From Myxocyprinus asiaticus (taxonomy: Eukaryota; Chordata; Actinopteri; Cypriniformes; Catostomidae), in NCBI RefSeq assembly GCF_019703515.2, contig NC_059393.1, positions 12,426,001 to 12,490,000 of the forward strand: a stretch of DNA of 64,000 bases. The letters run 5' to 3'. Shown here piece by piece: positions 33,668-47,770 of the stretch. Position 1 is the stretch's first letter. Each line of letters starts with the position of its first letter. The notes below the pieces were generated by a model. The model ran no database searches. It was not told the origin of the DNA and worked only from the letters and a program-made list of their open reading frames with translations. The position numbers were made by a program, and so were the translations under genes.

Positions 33668-35432
33668 TATTTTTACACAATAAATATTGAAATGGTTTAT
33701 GGTAACTCTTTGTTTAGATAATCATAGTTCTAAACATGTCATAATTTGTATTTTATAATGGATTTTCAAAGTTTAATATTTAAAGTCTGAGTCTGGGACA
33801 AGGCTAAAAGAATAATACATAATATAAACATAAAATAAAATTTGAAAAGTAACAAAAACAAATAATGAAACTCTGGTGAAAAGTCCCTAAGTTAGTTTTA
33901 ATTTGACCTTCATTTACAAAAAGGAAAAAAAGTTTAAATCTATTAGTTTTAATAAAAATCAACCCCTGGGAAATGAAACTGAAATGAAACATCCCTATAT
34001 TTATATAGAGTTGTTTTTTTTTTTTTTTTTTTTTCCTCATTTGACAACTGCTTGTGATGAAACTTTGATGCTTACAGAGTAAAGGGGGGTAAAAGTTAAT
34101 AATAATAAAATAAAATAAAATAAAATAAAATAAAATAAAAATAAAAACACATTTATTTTTGGCCAGTGAGATAACCTGTTTCTAAATGACTATCTATTTT
34201 CAGCCTACACATATTCACATACAAGTAAACACGAAAACAAATTTATGAGGAGGAATAAGAACAGATTAGCAATAATTCCAACACAGCAGAAATTAACAGT
34301 ACATTTCCATTAACAAAGCTGAAATTGGAATGTTGTTTTCACATAGAAAATAAAAAAAAACATAGGCTACATGTTAGCTAAATCCTAACCTATTTTTTTA
34401 GTAGCTATAACCTTGTTTAAAGTGTCAGTAATTATAAAAACTGAATGTGTAAATTTGCTCACAACAGACCATTATATGCAAAAGCAAGTCAAATAGCAAC
34501 TGTGATTATACAAGATACCCTCACATATTTATCTTGCACTCAACAGACGACAAAAAGGAGGAAAATTAACCATCAATCTGTTTGCAGTTCATCTCTCTGG
34601 ATCTGCACCTTCTATATTTTGACAATGGCTAACTCAGCGAACAATTGTCATGGTAAAGAGGTCTCTATATATGAAAATAGCATCTAATTATGGGTGAGGG
34701 GCCTCGACGCATCATAATGAGAGAACAACTCCCTGTAGCAAAGGGCTTGTTGGTCTGGGACATGCCGAGAGTTTTATAGCAACCGGGTCGCAGTGCTATT
34801 ACCCCTTATATGCAACAATGAAGCAGCTAACAATGGAAGGTCCATTATTACGCTTGTATTTTTGAGTTGGCTGCTGAACCCTCTCTCTCTGTGCTCTAAG
34901 TAATGGGAGGCAAGGCGTACTGCTCACAAAGGCAGAGGGCCTGGTGGAAATAAAGGGGTTTGGCTGGTTAATCACTGGCCTTAAACCAGTAGTGTATAAC
35001 CTTAAACCATATGGCGAATGCCCACCTACCTTTCAAAGGATTTTGTGTATGCCCACCTAAAATAAGTGATGATACGTATGGCCACCAGAACAACGAGTAG
35101 GCATTTGACCCGGAACTTTTGCAATCTACTAACGCGATGTCGCAGCACCGTTGAGCGAATGTTTTTATTTTTAAGTGTACAGAGCTTCCCTTTAAATGTG
35201 TATGGAGCTGCGGGAGGTGGGAGCGCAACTGATGGCGCAGACAAGACAGACAGTTCGACTAAGCTGATCCACCAATCAGAACGTTCATTTCAGATGCGAT
35301 TGGATATTTGCTAACCAATCATATTTTCTATGTCAGTAAGGGGTGGGACATTTCCAGTGTCTACTGCTGATGCACAAGCATCCATGGAGTAACCATAATT
35401 TGCGCTATAAATGTATTTCCCTGCTAAACGTA
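31351..35432. other. Intergenic, AT-rich, many microsatellites
   Basis: Contains (TA)n at 32309-32368, (TTTA)n near 33047-33076, (TA)n followed directly by (GA)n at 33592-33664, a T-run at 34013-34034, and (AAAAT)n at 34099-34145. 34690-34960 is less AT-rich and unique-looking. No host gene recognised. Confidence 0.6.
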
Positions 35433-35434
35433 AA

Positions 35435-35510
<76 letters not shown>
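35433..35510. repeat. (TA)n microsatellite, target of a Tc1 insertion
   Basis: About 75 bp of TA ending exactly at the left end of the Tc1 at 35511. Tc1 elements insert at TA, so the tract is a natural target, though it may also have grown after insertion. Confidence 0.9.
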
Positions 35511-37097
<1,587 letters not shown>

Positions 37098-37103
37098 TAT
37101 ATA

Positions 37104-38288
37104 CACTGGTGGCAAAAATTTTAAAATAATGTTCAGATTTTGCTGTTTCGGAAGGAAATTGGTACTTTAATTCACTAAAGTTGCATTCAACTGATCACAA
37201 AGTATAGTCAGGACATTACTGATGTAAAAAACAGCACCATCACTATTTAAAAAAAGTCATTTTTGATCAAATCTAGACAGGCCCCATTTCCAGCAGCCAT
37301 CACTCCAACACCTTATCCTTGAGTAATCATGCTAAATTACTAATTTGGTACTAAAAAATCACTTGCCATTATATCAAACGCAGTTGAAAGCTATTTGGTT
37401 CGTTAAATGAAGCTTAACATTGTCTTTGTGTTTGTTTTTGAGTTGCTACAGTATGCAATAGACTGACATGTCTTAAGATCAATATTAGGTCAAAAATGGA
37501 AAAAAAGAAAGAGCTTTCTCTATAAACTCATCAGTCAATCATTGTTTTGAGGAATGAAGGCAATACAATGCTTGAAATTGCCAAAAAACTGAAGATTTCA
37601 TACAAAGGTGTACACTACAGTCTTCAAAGACAAAGGACAACTGGATCTAACAAGGACAGAAAGAGATGTTGAAGGCCAGATGTACAACTAAACAAGAGGA
37701 TAAGTACATCAGAGTCTCTAGTTTGAGAAATAGATGCCTCACATGTCCTCAGCTGACAGCTTCATTGAATTCTACCCGCTCAACACCAGTTTCATGTACA
37801 ACAGTAAAGAGAAGACTCAGGGGTGCAGGCCTTATGGGAAAATTGCAAGGTAAAAGCGACTTTTGAAACAGAAAAACAAAAAGAAATAGTTAGAGTGGGC
37901 AAAGAAACAGACACTGGACAACAGATAATTGGAAAAGAGTGTTATGGATCTTAACCCCATTGAGCATTTGTGGGATCAGCTAGACTGTAAGGTGCGTGAG
38001 AAGTGCCCGACAAGACAGCCACATATATGGCAAGTGCTACAGGAAGCGTGGGGTGAAATGTCACCTGAGTATCTGGACAAACTGACAGCTAGAATGCCAA
38101 GGATCTGCAAAGCTGCCATTGCTGCACATGGAGGATTTTATGATGAGAACTTGATGAGAATTTTTCACGTTATTAATGTCCTGAATATACATTGTGATCA
38201 GTTGAATGCCACTTTGGTGAATAAAAGTACCAATTTCTATCCATAAGACCAAAATCTGTACATTATTCCAAACTTTTGGCCGCTAGTG
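37104..38288 (+). mobile_element. Internally deleted Tc1-like element, copy 1
   Basis: Ends CACTGGTGGCAAAAATTTTA and (reverse complement of right) CACTAGCGGCCAAAAGTTTG, flanked by TA. TIR similarity extends about 130 bp. Only TATATA separates it from the Tc1 on its left. Transposase pieces on the + strand (TMLEIAKKLKISYKGVHYSL; LRNRCLTCPQLTASLNSTRS; DLNPIEHLWDQLDCKV) carry stops and frameshifts. The middle of the gene, with the first two catalytic Asp motifs, is missing at the same place as in copy 2. Confidence 0.9.
37496..38246 (+). pseudogene. Deleted Tc1 transposase, copy 1
   Basis: Starts MEKKKELSL at 37496, with a helix-turn-helix region, stops within the N-terminal half, then a jump near 37940 from WKRVL straight to DLNPIEHLWDQLDC. 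It ends past GGFYDEN near 38150. It cannot encode an active enzyme: two of three catalytic acids are gone. Confidence 0.85.
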
Positions 38289-38299
38289 TATATACATAG

Positions 38300-38600
38300 A
38301 CTTTGAACTCGGATGACTGTGGATCAAGACCAGTCAAACAAGCAAGCTGACAGGTGAGACAAAAGTATCATAAAATCTACATGAGATGAAGTGATTGCTT
38401 CAGAAAATTTGCTTTTCATTTCTTATTTATTTTTGGACACTATCAGTTAGGTTTAGATGTTGGTTTAGGGTAAGGATGTCTGTTTTGTTCACTTCTCATT
38501 GATTTTAAATCACTATTGGTTAGGCTTAAGTTAATATTTTAGGTTAAGGAGGTACTATTTACTCATTAAAACCCTCCATCTAAAACTCACCTTAAAAACC
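38300..38600 (+). repeat. SINE-like repeat (family Z), body fragment
   Basis: Shares GTGAGACAAAAGTATCATA, TTTGCTTTTCAT, GGACACTATCAGTTAGGTTT and TTAGGGTAAGG with copies at 48.7, 54.3 and (inverted) 62.1 kb. The tRNA-like head is not recognisable here. Confidence 0.55.
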
Positions 38601-39642
38601 TAATCTGATTACTACACCATTTCACTCGCTTTTGGCGCCCCCCGCTGGACATTTCACTGGGAAACTGCAACCAAATGTGTAATAAGGAACATAATTTCAT
38701 TTTGCAAAACTGTCACATATTGTTCATGAGAGTAGGCTGCAAAATAACATCTGTGTTTACACCTTGTATATTTTTGCGTGCTAGTCACACTCAGCATCAC
38801 ACTAAATAGGGGGTGTACACGCTTCGACTGTCACAGAAATGCAAAGATGTGCATAAAAACATAATTCATGTTTTAAATTCTACATAAATAATATTATTTC
38901 AGAAATGTGCAATCAAAATAATGTATTTAAAACTAATTAAATTTAAAGTGAGTAATGATTACAAGAATAAAAAAATGTAATGAGTATACTCCTTTTTGTC
39001 TTAGATTAGATTACAGTAACTAGTTAATTTGTTATTGTATTACACCCAACACTAGTCACAAAGGACTTGCTAATTATGACTGTCAAACCCACATAAAGAA
39101 ATAAAAACAACCCTCATTGTCTCTTGTTTCTCAGGTTGAGAGCAAAGATGATTCTTAAGTTACTGTACACTCATTTGAAGAATAGCGTTGGAAAATATCA
39201 TTTTGTGCAAGCATTTTTCAAAGTCCTGCTGGGTGGAACAGTTTTATACTCACATTAAAAAATTACGAGCATGTGGGGTACTGGGCTTGAATCCAAAAGC
39301 TTTTCCATAAAGGCTATAAATACATTCCATACATTTTCTGCGGTAAACATGTAAAATGCAGATGTATAATTTGACCTGGTATATATAGAAAGTCATACAG
39401 TGCAGGAGTAGGAAAGCACAGGAAAGACCACCAACTGAGCAACCTAAGTCTTATATATGAGGCCTTTGTGTATTGCTCACCAAACCCAAAGTGGTATGTA
39501 GATTAATAAATATAAATACTCTGCAATTAGTTACGTGTATGGTTTGGCTAAAAAGGGGATTTTTTAAGATGGAAACTCAAAACTGTGATATGGGTGAAGT
39601 TCATTAAATGAACTGTGGTGCTTTTAAAATAAATATTACCTG

Positions 39643-39646
<4 letters not shown>
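38601..39646. other. Intergenic with an end fragment of a transposon
   Basis: 38990-39056 (TTAGATTACAGTAACTAGTT ... GTATTACACCCAACACTAG) resembles the terminus of a common fish DNA-transposon repeat; the opposite end is not seen. The remainder is not recognised. Confidence 0.45.
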
Positions 39647-39703
<57 letters not shown>

Positions 39704-39739
39704 TTTTACCTAAATCCAAATACTTTTGGGACCACTGTA
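39647..39739. repeat. (TA)n microsatellite plus a lone Tc1-like end
   Basis: (TA)n at 39647-39695, a T-run, then CCAAATACTTTTGGGACCAC ending at CTG before TA (about 39738). Reverse complemented this reads CAGTGGTCCCAAAAGTATTT after TA, as Tc1 termini do. No partner end was found. Confidence 0.65.
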
Positions 39740-40545
39740 TATTATATCTAGAACAATATGAATTTAAAAGTCGATAAATGCATGTGGCATATGCATCCAA
39801 TCTATTACAGTACCTTGTGTTAAAATTTTCTTGCCTTCATGTGTTCATTAAAAAAACAACAAAACCCATATCTCCTCCTGACTAACCACAGCCATTATGT
39901 GTGGTATGAGACCAGACTGCCCAGGGGCCTTAGAGGCCAGAGAACAGGAAGTAAGTTTCTGGACGAGTGAGTCCATTGGCCCTGAAGCCTGTGAGTGAAC
40001 GCATGAAAGCAGGCAGCCATGAGAGGCAACGACCCAGAGCAAGATCTGTGCAGAACATCTGAGAGCTGCTGGGAGAGCAGTGGAGAGGAGAGAGGTCAGA
40101 AGCTGTAGTATATGACATATAAAGATCCATCCTTTGACTTTTTAGTAGGCTTTTTTTTTTTTTACATGGTTGATTTAGTTTTTTCATCCCACCAAAAGCT
40201 TACTGAAAAAGGTAAAGGGTGTCATTTCTTTGCATCTACAGTAGTGGTACCACACAGAATTGCTAAAATAATTGTGGTTTTCAAACAGGTTTCCTAAACC
40301 TTTATATTAGGTATTAACGGTTCCTTTTCCTTAACGGTTCCATGAACGATTCTTTAAATACTTTTGAGTAAGTAATATTTGGAAATAAAAATGCAATTAG
40401 TACTGGTTTAACTGCCCTTAGCAGCCTGTTACAAAATAATGAGATCATGAACATGACAGAAATGAATCACTTGCAGTTAAATTATTCATTAAAAAGATGT
40501 GGCTGAGTTATTTGTTCGGGAAGTAGCACTGCAGTATACTGTATG
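39740..40545. other. Intergenic, nothing certain
   Basis: No gene recognised. A small duplicated motif (ACGGTTCCTTTTCC / AACGGTTCCATG) lies at 40318-40345. Confidence 0.45.
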
Positions 40546-41470
40546 TTTTGCTATGTAGGCTGATGAGAGTCAATGTCTTGGGAATCGGGTCACACTGGAA
40601 AGGCTGTATGTTTTGCGGTGGACATTTAAAAGAACCAGCTCATAAGAGTAATTCATTCAGGAATCAGACTACATTGGTCACGCTGTACGTTTTAAAAGAA
40701 CCAGTCCATAAGAGTCATTCGTTTAGGAATCGGACAACACTGGTCATGCTGAATGTTTTGCGCTGTAGGAAAAAAAAAAAAGAATCATAAGAGTAATTTG
40801 TTCGGGAAATAGACTACACAATTCGCACCGTATGCTTTGTGTTGTAGATTCAAAAGAACCGACTCATAAGAGTCATTCTTTCAGGAATCAGACTACAGTA
40901 CATTGGCTGCACTGTGTATTTTATGCTGTAGATTCAAAAGAACTGGTCCATAAGTGTCAGTTTTTTAGGAATCAGTCTTCACTGGTCAGGCTGTATATTT
41001 TGCGCTCTAGATTCAAAAGAACCGACCCATAAGAGTCATTCATTCGGGAATCGGACTACACTGGTCACTCTGTATGCTTTGTGTTGTAGATTCAAAAGAA
41101 CCGACTCATAAGAGTCATTCGTTCGGGAATCGGACTACACTGGTCGCTCTACATGCTTTGTGTTGTAGATTCAAAAGAACTGACTCATAAGAGTCATTCA
41201 TTCGGGAATCGGCTTCACAGGTCACACTGTATGTTTTGCACCATTGATTCAAAAGAACCGACTCAAAAGAGTAATTAGTTCGGGAAAGGGCTACACTGGT
41301 CACACAGTATGTTTTACGCTGTAGATTCAAAAGAACTGACTCTTAAGAGTCATTCATTCGGGAATCAGACCATACTGGTCACACTATATGTTTTGCACTA
41401 TAGATTCAAAAGAACTCATAAGAGTAATTTGTTCGGGGATCGGACTTCCCTGGTTGCACTGTGTGTTACC
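40546..41470. repeat. 79-bp tandem satellite, about 11 degenerate units
   Basis: Units start near GTAGATTCAAAAGAACC at 40844, 40928, 41007, 41086, 41165, 41243, 41321 and 41400 (spacing 78-84), with more diverged units to the left. Each has the segments AAAAGAACCGACTCATAAGA, GTCATTCGTTCGGGAATCGG and CTACACTGGTCACGCTGTAT. The core GACTCATAAGAGTC is a dyad. Some units carry TGACTCA- or TGAGTCA-like sequences. Confidence 0.92.
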
Positions 41471-42287
41471 TGCTGCTAATAGTAGTAAAGCAGGAAAGGA
41501 AACACTGTCAAAGTATTTTAGTATGTTGTTGCATCCACATTGGAGGAAGAATGCACATCCAAGAACTGTTAGTGGATCCATTTAGTCAAGTATTTTTTCA
41601 ATATGTTATTTTATCAGTATGTTCAAGTTGCTTGGACAGTAACACCGTGCTCTACCAGTTGAGCTTCAGGAACATTATACTTTTAAATATACCATAAAAA
41701 CAGACAAAACAGTTCTCTGACCAGCAAATCCTGAACACTCTTTGCACTGTCTTGGGACAACAATGTTCTTTGCTAGTGAAGCCAAATATTTAGCGTTAGC
41801 ACAGAGAGAATTCTGTTCTCTTTAAGGCAGCTGGCAAAGTATGAACAAAGTAGCATCATCCAATCTCTCTGATTATAATTCTGCCATTAACTGTCTATAT
41901 GCCCTTTCACACTGCCTTGAATTGTTTGTATAAAGTGGGAGATGGCACAGATAGTAAATAGTTTAAAACTATTGTGGTTTTCACTAATAAGGTGATTGAT
42001 TATATGCTATTGGATGTACTAAAAATAGTTTGATATAACTAAATCATGTATAGACAATAGTTGCCTACTTCAGATCTGATAGAAAGTAACACAGGATGAG
42101 ATTTTAGGGTTAATAATTTATTTTTACTTTATACTGTAGCTTCGCTTGTAAAATAATAAAAGCATATTAAATTTTAGTTATATTTGTCCATGTCCAAGTG
42201 ATTATGACATTGAAGTCATTAGCATTAATCATTTTAATAAGTAAATTATTCAATTTCAGGCATGGATTCACAATTATTTCACTGCAG

Positions 42288-42319
<32 letters not shown>

Positions 42320-43259
42320 ATGCAGGATGGAATATTTGTGTGTGTGTATATATATATTTAATTTTTATTATAATTATTATTATTATTTTATAAGACCTGT
42401 TCTTCTTCTAGCATTAGAATAATTTTTGCAATCCATCAGAATAATTGGCAGTGTCCATGTTCTTATCCATACATTAAAACCAGCCAGTCAGCTGAAATTA
42501 ATTTCTAAATTCATTAAAGCATTGACTTGTCATGACCAGGGCATATGAGATTTAATCAGCCGATCTTGTTATCGTACAAAATGCCCTGCTCTGCTGTTCA
42601 TTGCCAGTCAATTTAAGAGCAAAGACTTTCAGTTTCTGTAAGCGTTGGTATGTTTTTTTCACTGAAAGTAAACAATTCTCAGAAAACATTTGTCAAAGTT
42701 ACTTTCCCAGTAAGAGATTAAGAGAAAAATATATTATCTGACAGAATACATATTATCTGAGTATAATTAAACTAACAACCCTTTGACAAGTTAACTAAGT
42801 TGTGCAATTATGTGGTTTAAGAAATAATTCCAATACAAACAAGATAAACTAAACTATCCTATCTATTTAAATTAAATCTATGAAGTTTATATACAGTATA
42901 TGTATAATGTTACTGTACTGAGTTCAGAATGGCATACTACCAACTTACCTATTTCTGCTTTATATAGATATGGTAGAAATAATAAGAGTAGTATGCTATT
43001 CCAAACTCTATACTGGCTGTATGGCTATGGAATACTAGCATATTCAATCAGAATACTGAACACAGCTTAGTATGTTACATTACACACATGACCTAATTAC
43101 AACAGTCACATGGCCTCAAGTGCATGTTTCAACTATGATTTGCATCCAGTGTAAATAATTGTGTAAATAAACATTTTATATTTGCATTTTTGAAACCAAT
43201 TTTAAAGTGGTATATTTTTTTAAGTGTAAAACTGTATTAACACTAAGTAGTTCCCTTAT
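41471..43259. other. Intergenic, AT-rich
   Basis: Includes a T-run of about 30 (42281-42313) and an (ATT)n stretch near 42368-42390. No gene recognised. Confidence 0.5.
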
Positions 43260-43495
43260 GAAAATCGGGAGTTCACTGCAAATTTGCCGCAAACTTCACC
43301 ACTGATAATTTTCACATGCAAATGAGCTTTGCGGCAAACTTGCAGCAAATTGTCCATTGCTGCCAAAGGTTTGCCGGTTCACCACTACCAGCGAAGTGCT
43401 GCAAACTTCTGGCAAACATTTGTGGCAAAACAAAATCTCATTTGCATGTGAAAATAACAAGTGGCAAATTTGCAGTCTGCGGCTAGTTAAGATAT
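43260..43495. mobile_element. Foldback MITE with CTGCAAATTTGCC arms
   Basis: TTTTCACATGCAAATGAG (about 43310) and CTCATTTGCATGTGAAAA (about 43437) are perfectly inverted 18-mers. Outside them CTGCAAATTTGCCGCAAAC faces GTGGCAAATTTGCAGTC. Short, non-coding, palindromic; of a kind common in fish genomes. Confidence 0.75.
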
Positions 43496-44401
43496 TTTGC
43501 AAGGGTTATTATGAGTCAAGAAGATGTTAAAAAATGCAGCTGATTTTACTTAAAGTTCGTCACATACTATACACTGTAAAAATAGTGTAAAGAGTATGGT
43601 AGTTTGCTCTTCTGAACATAGCTTTTATTTTGCACTTGTTACAAGATGGGGGCCCTGGAACAGTTAGGCCTAACTGCCTCAACAGATTATCATCAAACAG
43701 GTAACACAGTTTTCCATGTTTTCTTAGAACACATTTCTACCCTGAACTTTAAGTGAACTTCTCTTGTGACTCAAGAAACCTCATAATAAACTTAAACATA
43801 ATTAATGCATTTGAAGAAAATTACACATGTTAGCGTATTTCAGTGCTAATGCTTTGTTATGCTAGGCTAAAAGAGCCTGTGGCTAAATAAGAGATGTGAG
43901 ACAGGTACAAAATGAAGCTCTGCCACAAGCTAAACTATCACTCAGACCTGAGGTTAAAAAAGATCTGTCCCAAGGCAAGGGCAACTGTGAGGATTCAATG
44001 TGTTATGTCATGCCTCGCAGATAGCGAATCACGGCAATGTTATCCAAAGAGCAAATGTGATTCATTGTGAGTTCCTTTAAACAGAGTTTTATACGCACAT
44101 GAGAATGTGTTTTTGAAATGCAGGCAAGGCTGCAACCAAGCAGAAACCAAACTATTTGATAGTATGTTGTTCTCACCGGTGTTCTCCAATACAAACATTT
44201 GTAACTATTCTGTAGTTTCCAATGATAATATCTACAGTAGTTACTGACTACAGTTATTGTCACCATTGCAGAGCCATAACTAGATTTTTAGAAGAAGATA
44301 GTGGTGCTTGCAACCCATCCAAAGGTGCTACCATTATGCAAGGGTGTTGTGTGGTTGCCAGGGGGCTGCTATGTGGTTGCTAGGGTATTCTGGGTGATTG
44401 C
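43496..44401. other. Intergenic; short GTGGTTGCYAGGG repeats at the right end
   Basis: 44340-44400 has tandem-like GTGGTTGCCAGGGGGCTGC / GTGGTTGCTAGGGTATTCTG motifs seen in many fish repeats. The rest is unremarkable. Confidence 0.5.
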
Positions 44402-44404
44402 TTA

Positions 44405-45048
44405 TGCCTAATGTACACTACAGTACTCACAGTTGGCGCCCTGCAAAACACTACACGACTAACAGTCTTTTATTTTCGTTCGTGTTGGTGCATTCGCTAC
44501 ACGACCATTCGTCGCCAACTATAGCTTTTTCATGGGAGTCTCAGTGAACAAAACTCGAAGTAAAGTTTTCAAACGTGTACTGCGTGTCACGGCAGATGAA
44601 CATTTCACTTTATTACCTTTAGCGCATACAAGCGCATTTTGAGCAACATTTCTCATATTATTCTATTCTACCTTTGTTCAACTAGATGCACGACAGGTCA
44701 TGCTCCTGCCAGTGCTCAACAAGTGTCTCCTCTCATTGCGGTCAACTTTGTTGAAGTTGTATTTTGCTTTTGAGCTCCCGCTTCCCCCTACCACACACTC
44801 CTCTTGCAATTTCATTGGCTGTTGGTCACTACCACTCCCTCACTCTTCGGGACAGTGCTCGCACATGACAAGTCGTCTGGATTTCAAGGAGTTTTGAAAT
44901 CCGACTTGGCATCGCAGGAGTGCCCACATAACCAGACCATTCGTTGTGAGATCTGAGACTTTTCGTTGCAGACCAGTCACCGACATGTCACCAACTCAAA
45001 ACATCAAAGGAGACAAGCTTAATTCCTGTATATAGTGTACACTAGGCA
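44405..45048. mobile_element. MITE, 644 bp, TSD TTA
   Basis: Left TGCCTAATGTACACTA and reverse complement of right TGCCTAGTGTACACTA match at 15 of 16 bases. TTA flanks both ends (44402-44404 and 45049-45051), as in PIF/Harbinger insertions. Interior moderately GC, with no transposase. A 65-codon ORF at 44700 has no domain and is taken as chance. Confidence 0.8.
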
Positions 45049-45299
45049 TTACTGTCCCAAGTCAAATGAGTTGCCTCCCCAAGTCTCTATGATATTCTGG
45101 TTCCCTGAAAAAAATTTGTGTGCTTTTTATTTTTGTTTTTTATTTTTATGTTTTGCCCTTTTTTATCTTCCACCAAGTGAAAATTGTCAGATTTCTTAAA
45201 AAAGTATTCTAAGAATTTCTTTCAAACAATAAAACTTTCAGAACTAAATTACAGTGGTGGCTGCTAAGTTACCACAGTTTTACTGTCATAACAGTAGAG

Positions 45300-45960
45300 C
45301 ACAGCAGTCTGGTTCTGGAAGTAAAATCCCATTCGTTTTTCCATTGAAAAAAGTTTTTTAAAAAACAGCCCTAACATGAACTCCGAGGTCATTAATCGAT
45401 GGTATATGCTCCTGTTAAAGCCATCAGTCTGCATTATTTACAAATATTGCTAAAAATCTGGTTTAATGGTGGGATTCCTGGTGAAGAACTACACAATCCG
45501 TGATCCAGCAGAGAAAGATCCACCAATCAGAGAATCGCTCTGCAGCAACCATCACTCTCATGACGCATTGTGAATGAAGCAGTCATTCTGTCTCTCAAAC
45601 TACTTATATACTTGCATATATCTGAATATTTTACAATAAACGTAAAGTCTATACTTCCAATCAACAACTTCAAATCAGTAGTTTTATATATTTCCATTGT
45701 TTCCATATTTCCATTGTCGCTATGCTTCAATGGATTGTAGTTGACATTTAGTACACATCTTGTACCTTTGTCTTTTTGTCCGATTTTCAGATCATTTCTG
45801 CTTTAAATCAAAGTTTGTTATGTTATAATTCACTTCGGTGCTGGTTAGTTTGGTTCATAACTTAGAACTCTTTTATGAAGACCTTTATGAAATACCTACA
45901 GAAAAAAATGAAAACAATTCCAGAGCTAAGATGGCTGAAAAGTGGGCGGGAGTTGTTGCA
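45300..45960. repeat. Family Y repeat, uninterrupted copy
   Basis: Same order of motifs as the split copy at 23.5-25.7 kb: GGTATATGCT, CCACCAATCAGAGAATC, CTCTCAAACTA, AATCAACAACTT, then without interruption TTTATATATTTCC, and on to TTTTTGTCCGATTTTC, GGTTTGGTTCAT and GTGGGCGGG. It serves as an empty site for the 1.58-kb element. Non-coding; class unknown. Confidence 0.75.
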
Positions 45961-47130
45961 CTCTTTAACTGATGCAACTGAAGTATTATGGTTACTATTT
46001 GCAGTAAGGCTCACAAAAGCCAAATGTAAGCTACGAGTGTATATACTATATGCTAAATAAAACGCACTATGACTCAAGAAAGAGATGACTAATTTCTGAA
46101 TACTGTTTTCTCTCAGAAACACTCCAATACTTCTAATATTTCTGCAGGAATCTGCTATGACTGTGTCCTTTTACAAAAGGCATGGAATATCTTGGTTGTG
46201 CACAAAGCAAAGGAAATGTACACACAAGAACATTTCAAGAGAAGCAAGGATGGAGCCACACTGCAGTGTGCTTGAGTGAACATGTAGGCCATGCAAGGCC
46301 GCTGATGCATCCTTCACCCTCAGGAGAGAGTGGGGGGAGTTTGTACACATGATTCAAACAAGCCTCCCTGCCTTCATGTGACATCCACTGCCCCAGAGAA
46401 AGATAATACTGGTTCCACAGTAAATTCAGTCATATTCAAGAAGACAGGTTCAATTTTGTATCATTAATGGTTCGTTATTTCAGCCTCTTATTTGGCTGAG
46501 CATAAAACGGAACAAGTTACGTAAGGGGCCAATTTGCGTACATCGTCTAACGACATTTATAATACAGATATTTCTTTATCCTTCGCCATAGATTTACTGA
46601 TCCGGAAGGTCAGTGAATTATCGCAGGTGTAGGATACAAATGTGGTATGTTTGAATGAAAATTTTAAGGAGGCAAATTCTTGTCTATCTATCAAACAGAC
46701 ATCCCAAAGGTAAGGACCGTGTTTCTTCAATGTGGGATTAACATACATCAGAAAGGACAATTATCTTAAGCTTAAGACGAGAGGCCTGAGGTGGTTTTAA
46801 ATACGGAGGAACGTGGGTCTAATTATACAGCATGATCCCTCTTGCTTGTCAGCGATGAATGGCTTCCCGCAAAATCAAAACCTGTGAGGGAGTCGTGGAT
46901 CAATCCGGGCATTGGATTAAGAGTTCTCTGATAGCCCTCTGTCGAGATCAGGTTTAGAGAAGTAGGCTCTTAAGGTTCTAGTTTTAATCGTCTCCTTTAC
47001 GCAATCCTACTTTTTTTCGTGAGCTTATAATGGTCTTCAAATGAGCTTATCCAACGTCTTAGACAAGTTAGCAGCTCCCTGCCTTAGATATGACTAACCC
47101 CGAAGCAAGGTGGAGGTGCAGAATTATCTT
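45961..47130. other. Intergenic, mostly unique
   Basis: No gene. 46280-47120 is unique-looking with balanced base composition and could include conserved non-coding DNA. Confidence 0.45.
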
Positions 47131-47770
47131 TAAAGGGGTAGTTCACTATACTTCAGGCACACAGGAAATGGACAGTGATACTGTAGCAGAAAAAAGACAG
47201 CACTGGAAAAAAAAGCAATTTATAAACTGTAAATGAATAATCATTTATTTTTCAAGATGTACAGTATCGTTTGAATCAAACTAAATTAGAGATGCAACCA
47301 ATTACTGAAACAAATGCATATCTGAACCAAAAAATGTGACCAAAATTATGAAAAAACAAAGATAAAGTAACATTTGTTAAATTAATATTTTCGTAATGTA
47401 CCAAGTTAGAAGGTCCCCTGTATAATCAACAGCATTAGCAGAGATAATTTCTTTCATTTGTAAGCAAAACAGACATTAAAACTGAAATATCCCCAAGTGA
47501 ATCACAAGCGAATCTAGAGCTTGTGAATTGGAACCAAATCGAATGAAGAAATCTTTGTCAAATCCTAGCCTTATCAAGTATAGTTTAAATTTCAGTCTGT
47601 TCCTCACACAAAGCTATTGTATGTCTTCAGAAGACATGAAATACAGCTCATGAGTCGTATGAACTACATTCATGGTACTTTGTTGTCCTTTATGGGGCTT
47701 TACAGATGTGGTCACTATCAAATATGGTCGCTTTAAAATGTTAACTTTTGGGTGGACGATTACTTTCAGT
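47131..47770. mobile_element. Diverged foldback MITE remnant
   Basis: The left end AAAGGGGTAGTTCACT, the internal TCAGTCTGTTCCTCACACAA and the right end CTTTTGGGTGGACGATTACT resemble the family, but the arms are strongly decayed and the element may be two fragments. Confidence 0.5.

Noticed and set aside
40546..41470. CRISPR-like array of regular repeats
   Set aside because: The whole 79-bp unit is repeated with divergence throughout. There are no identical repeats with unique spacers, and the genome is a vertebrate's.
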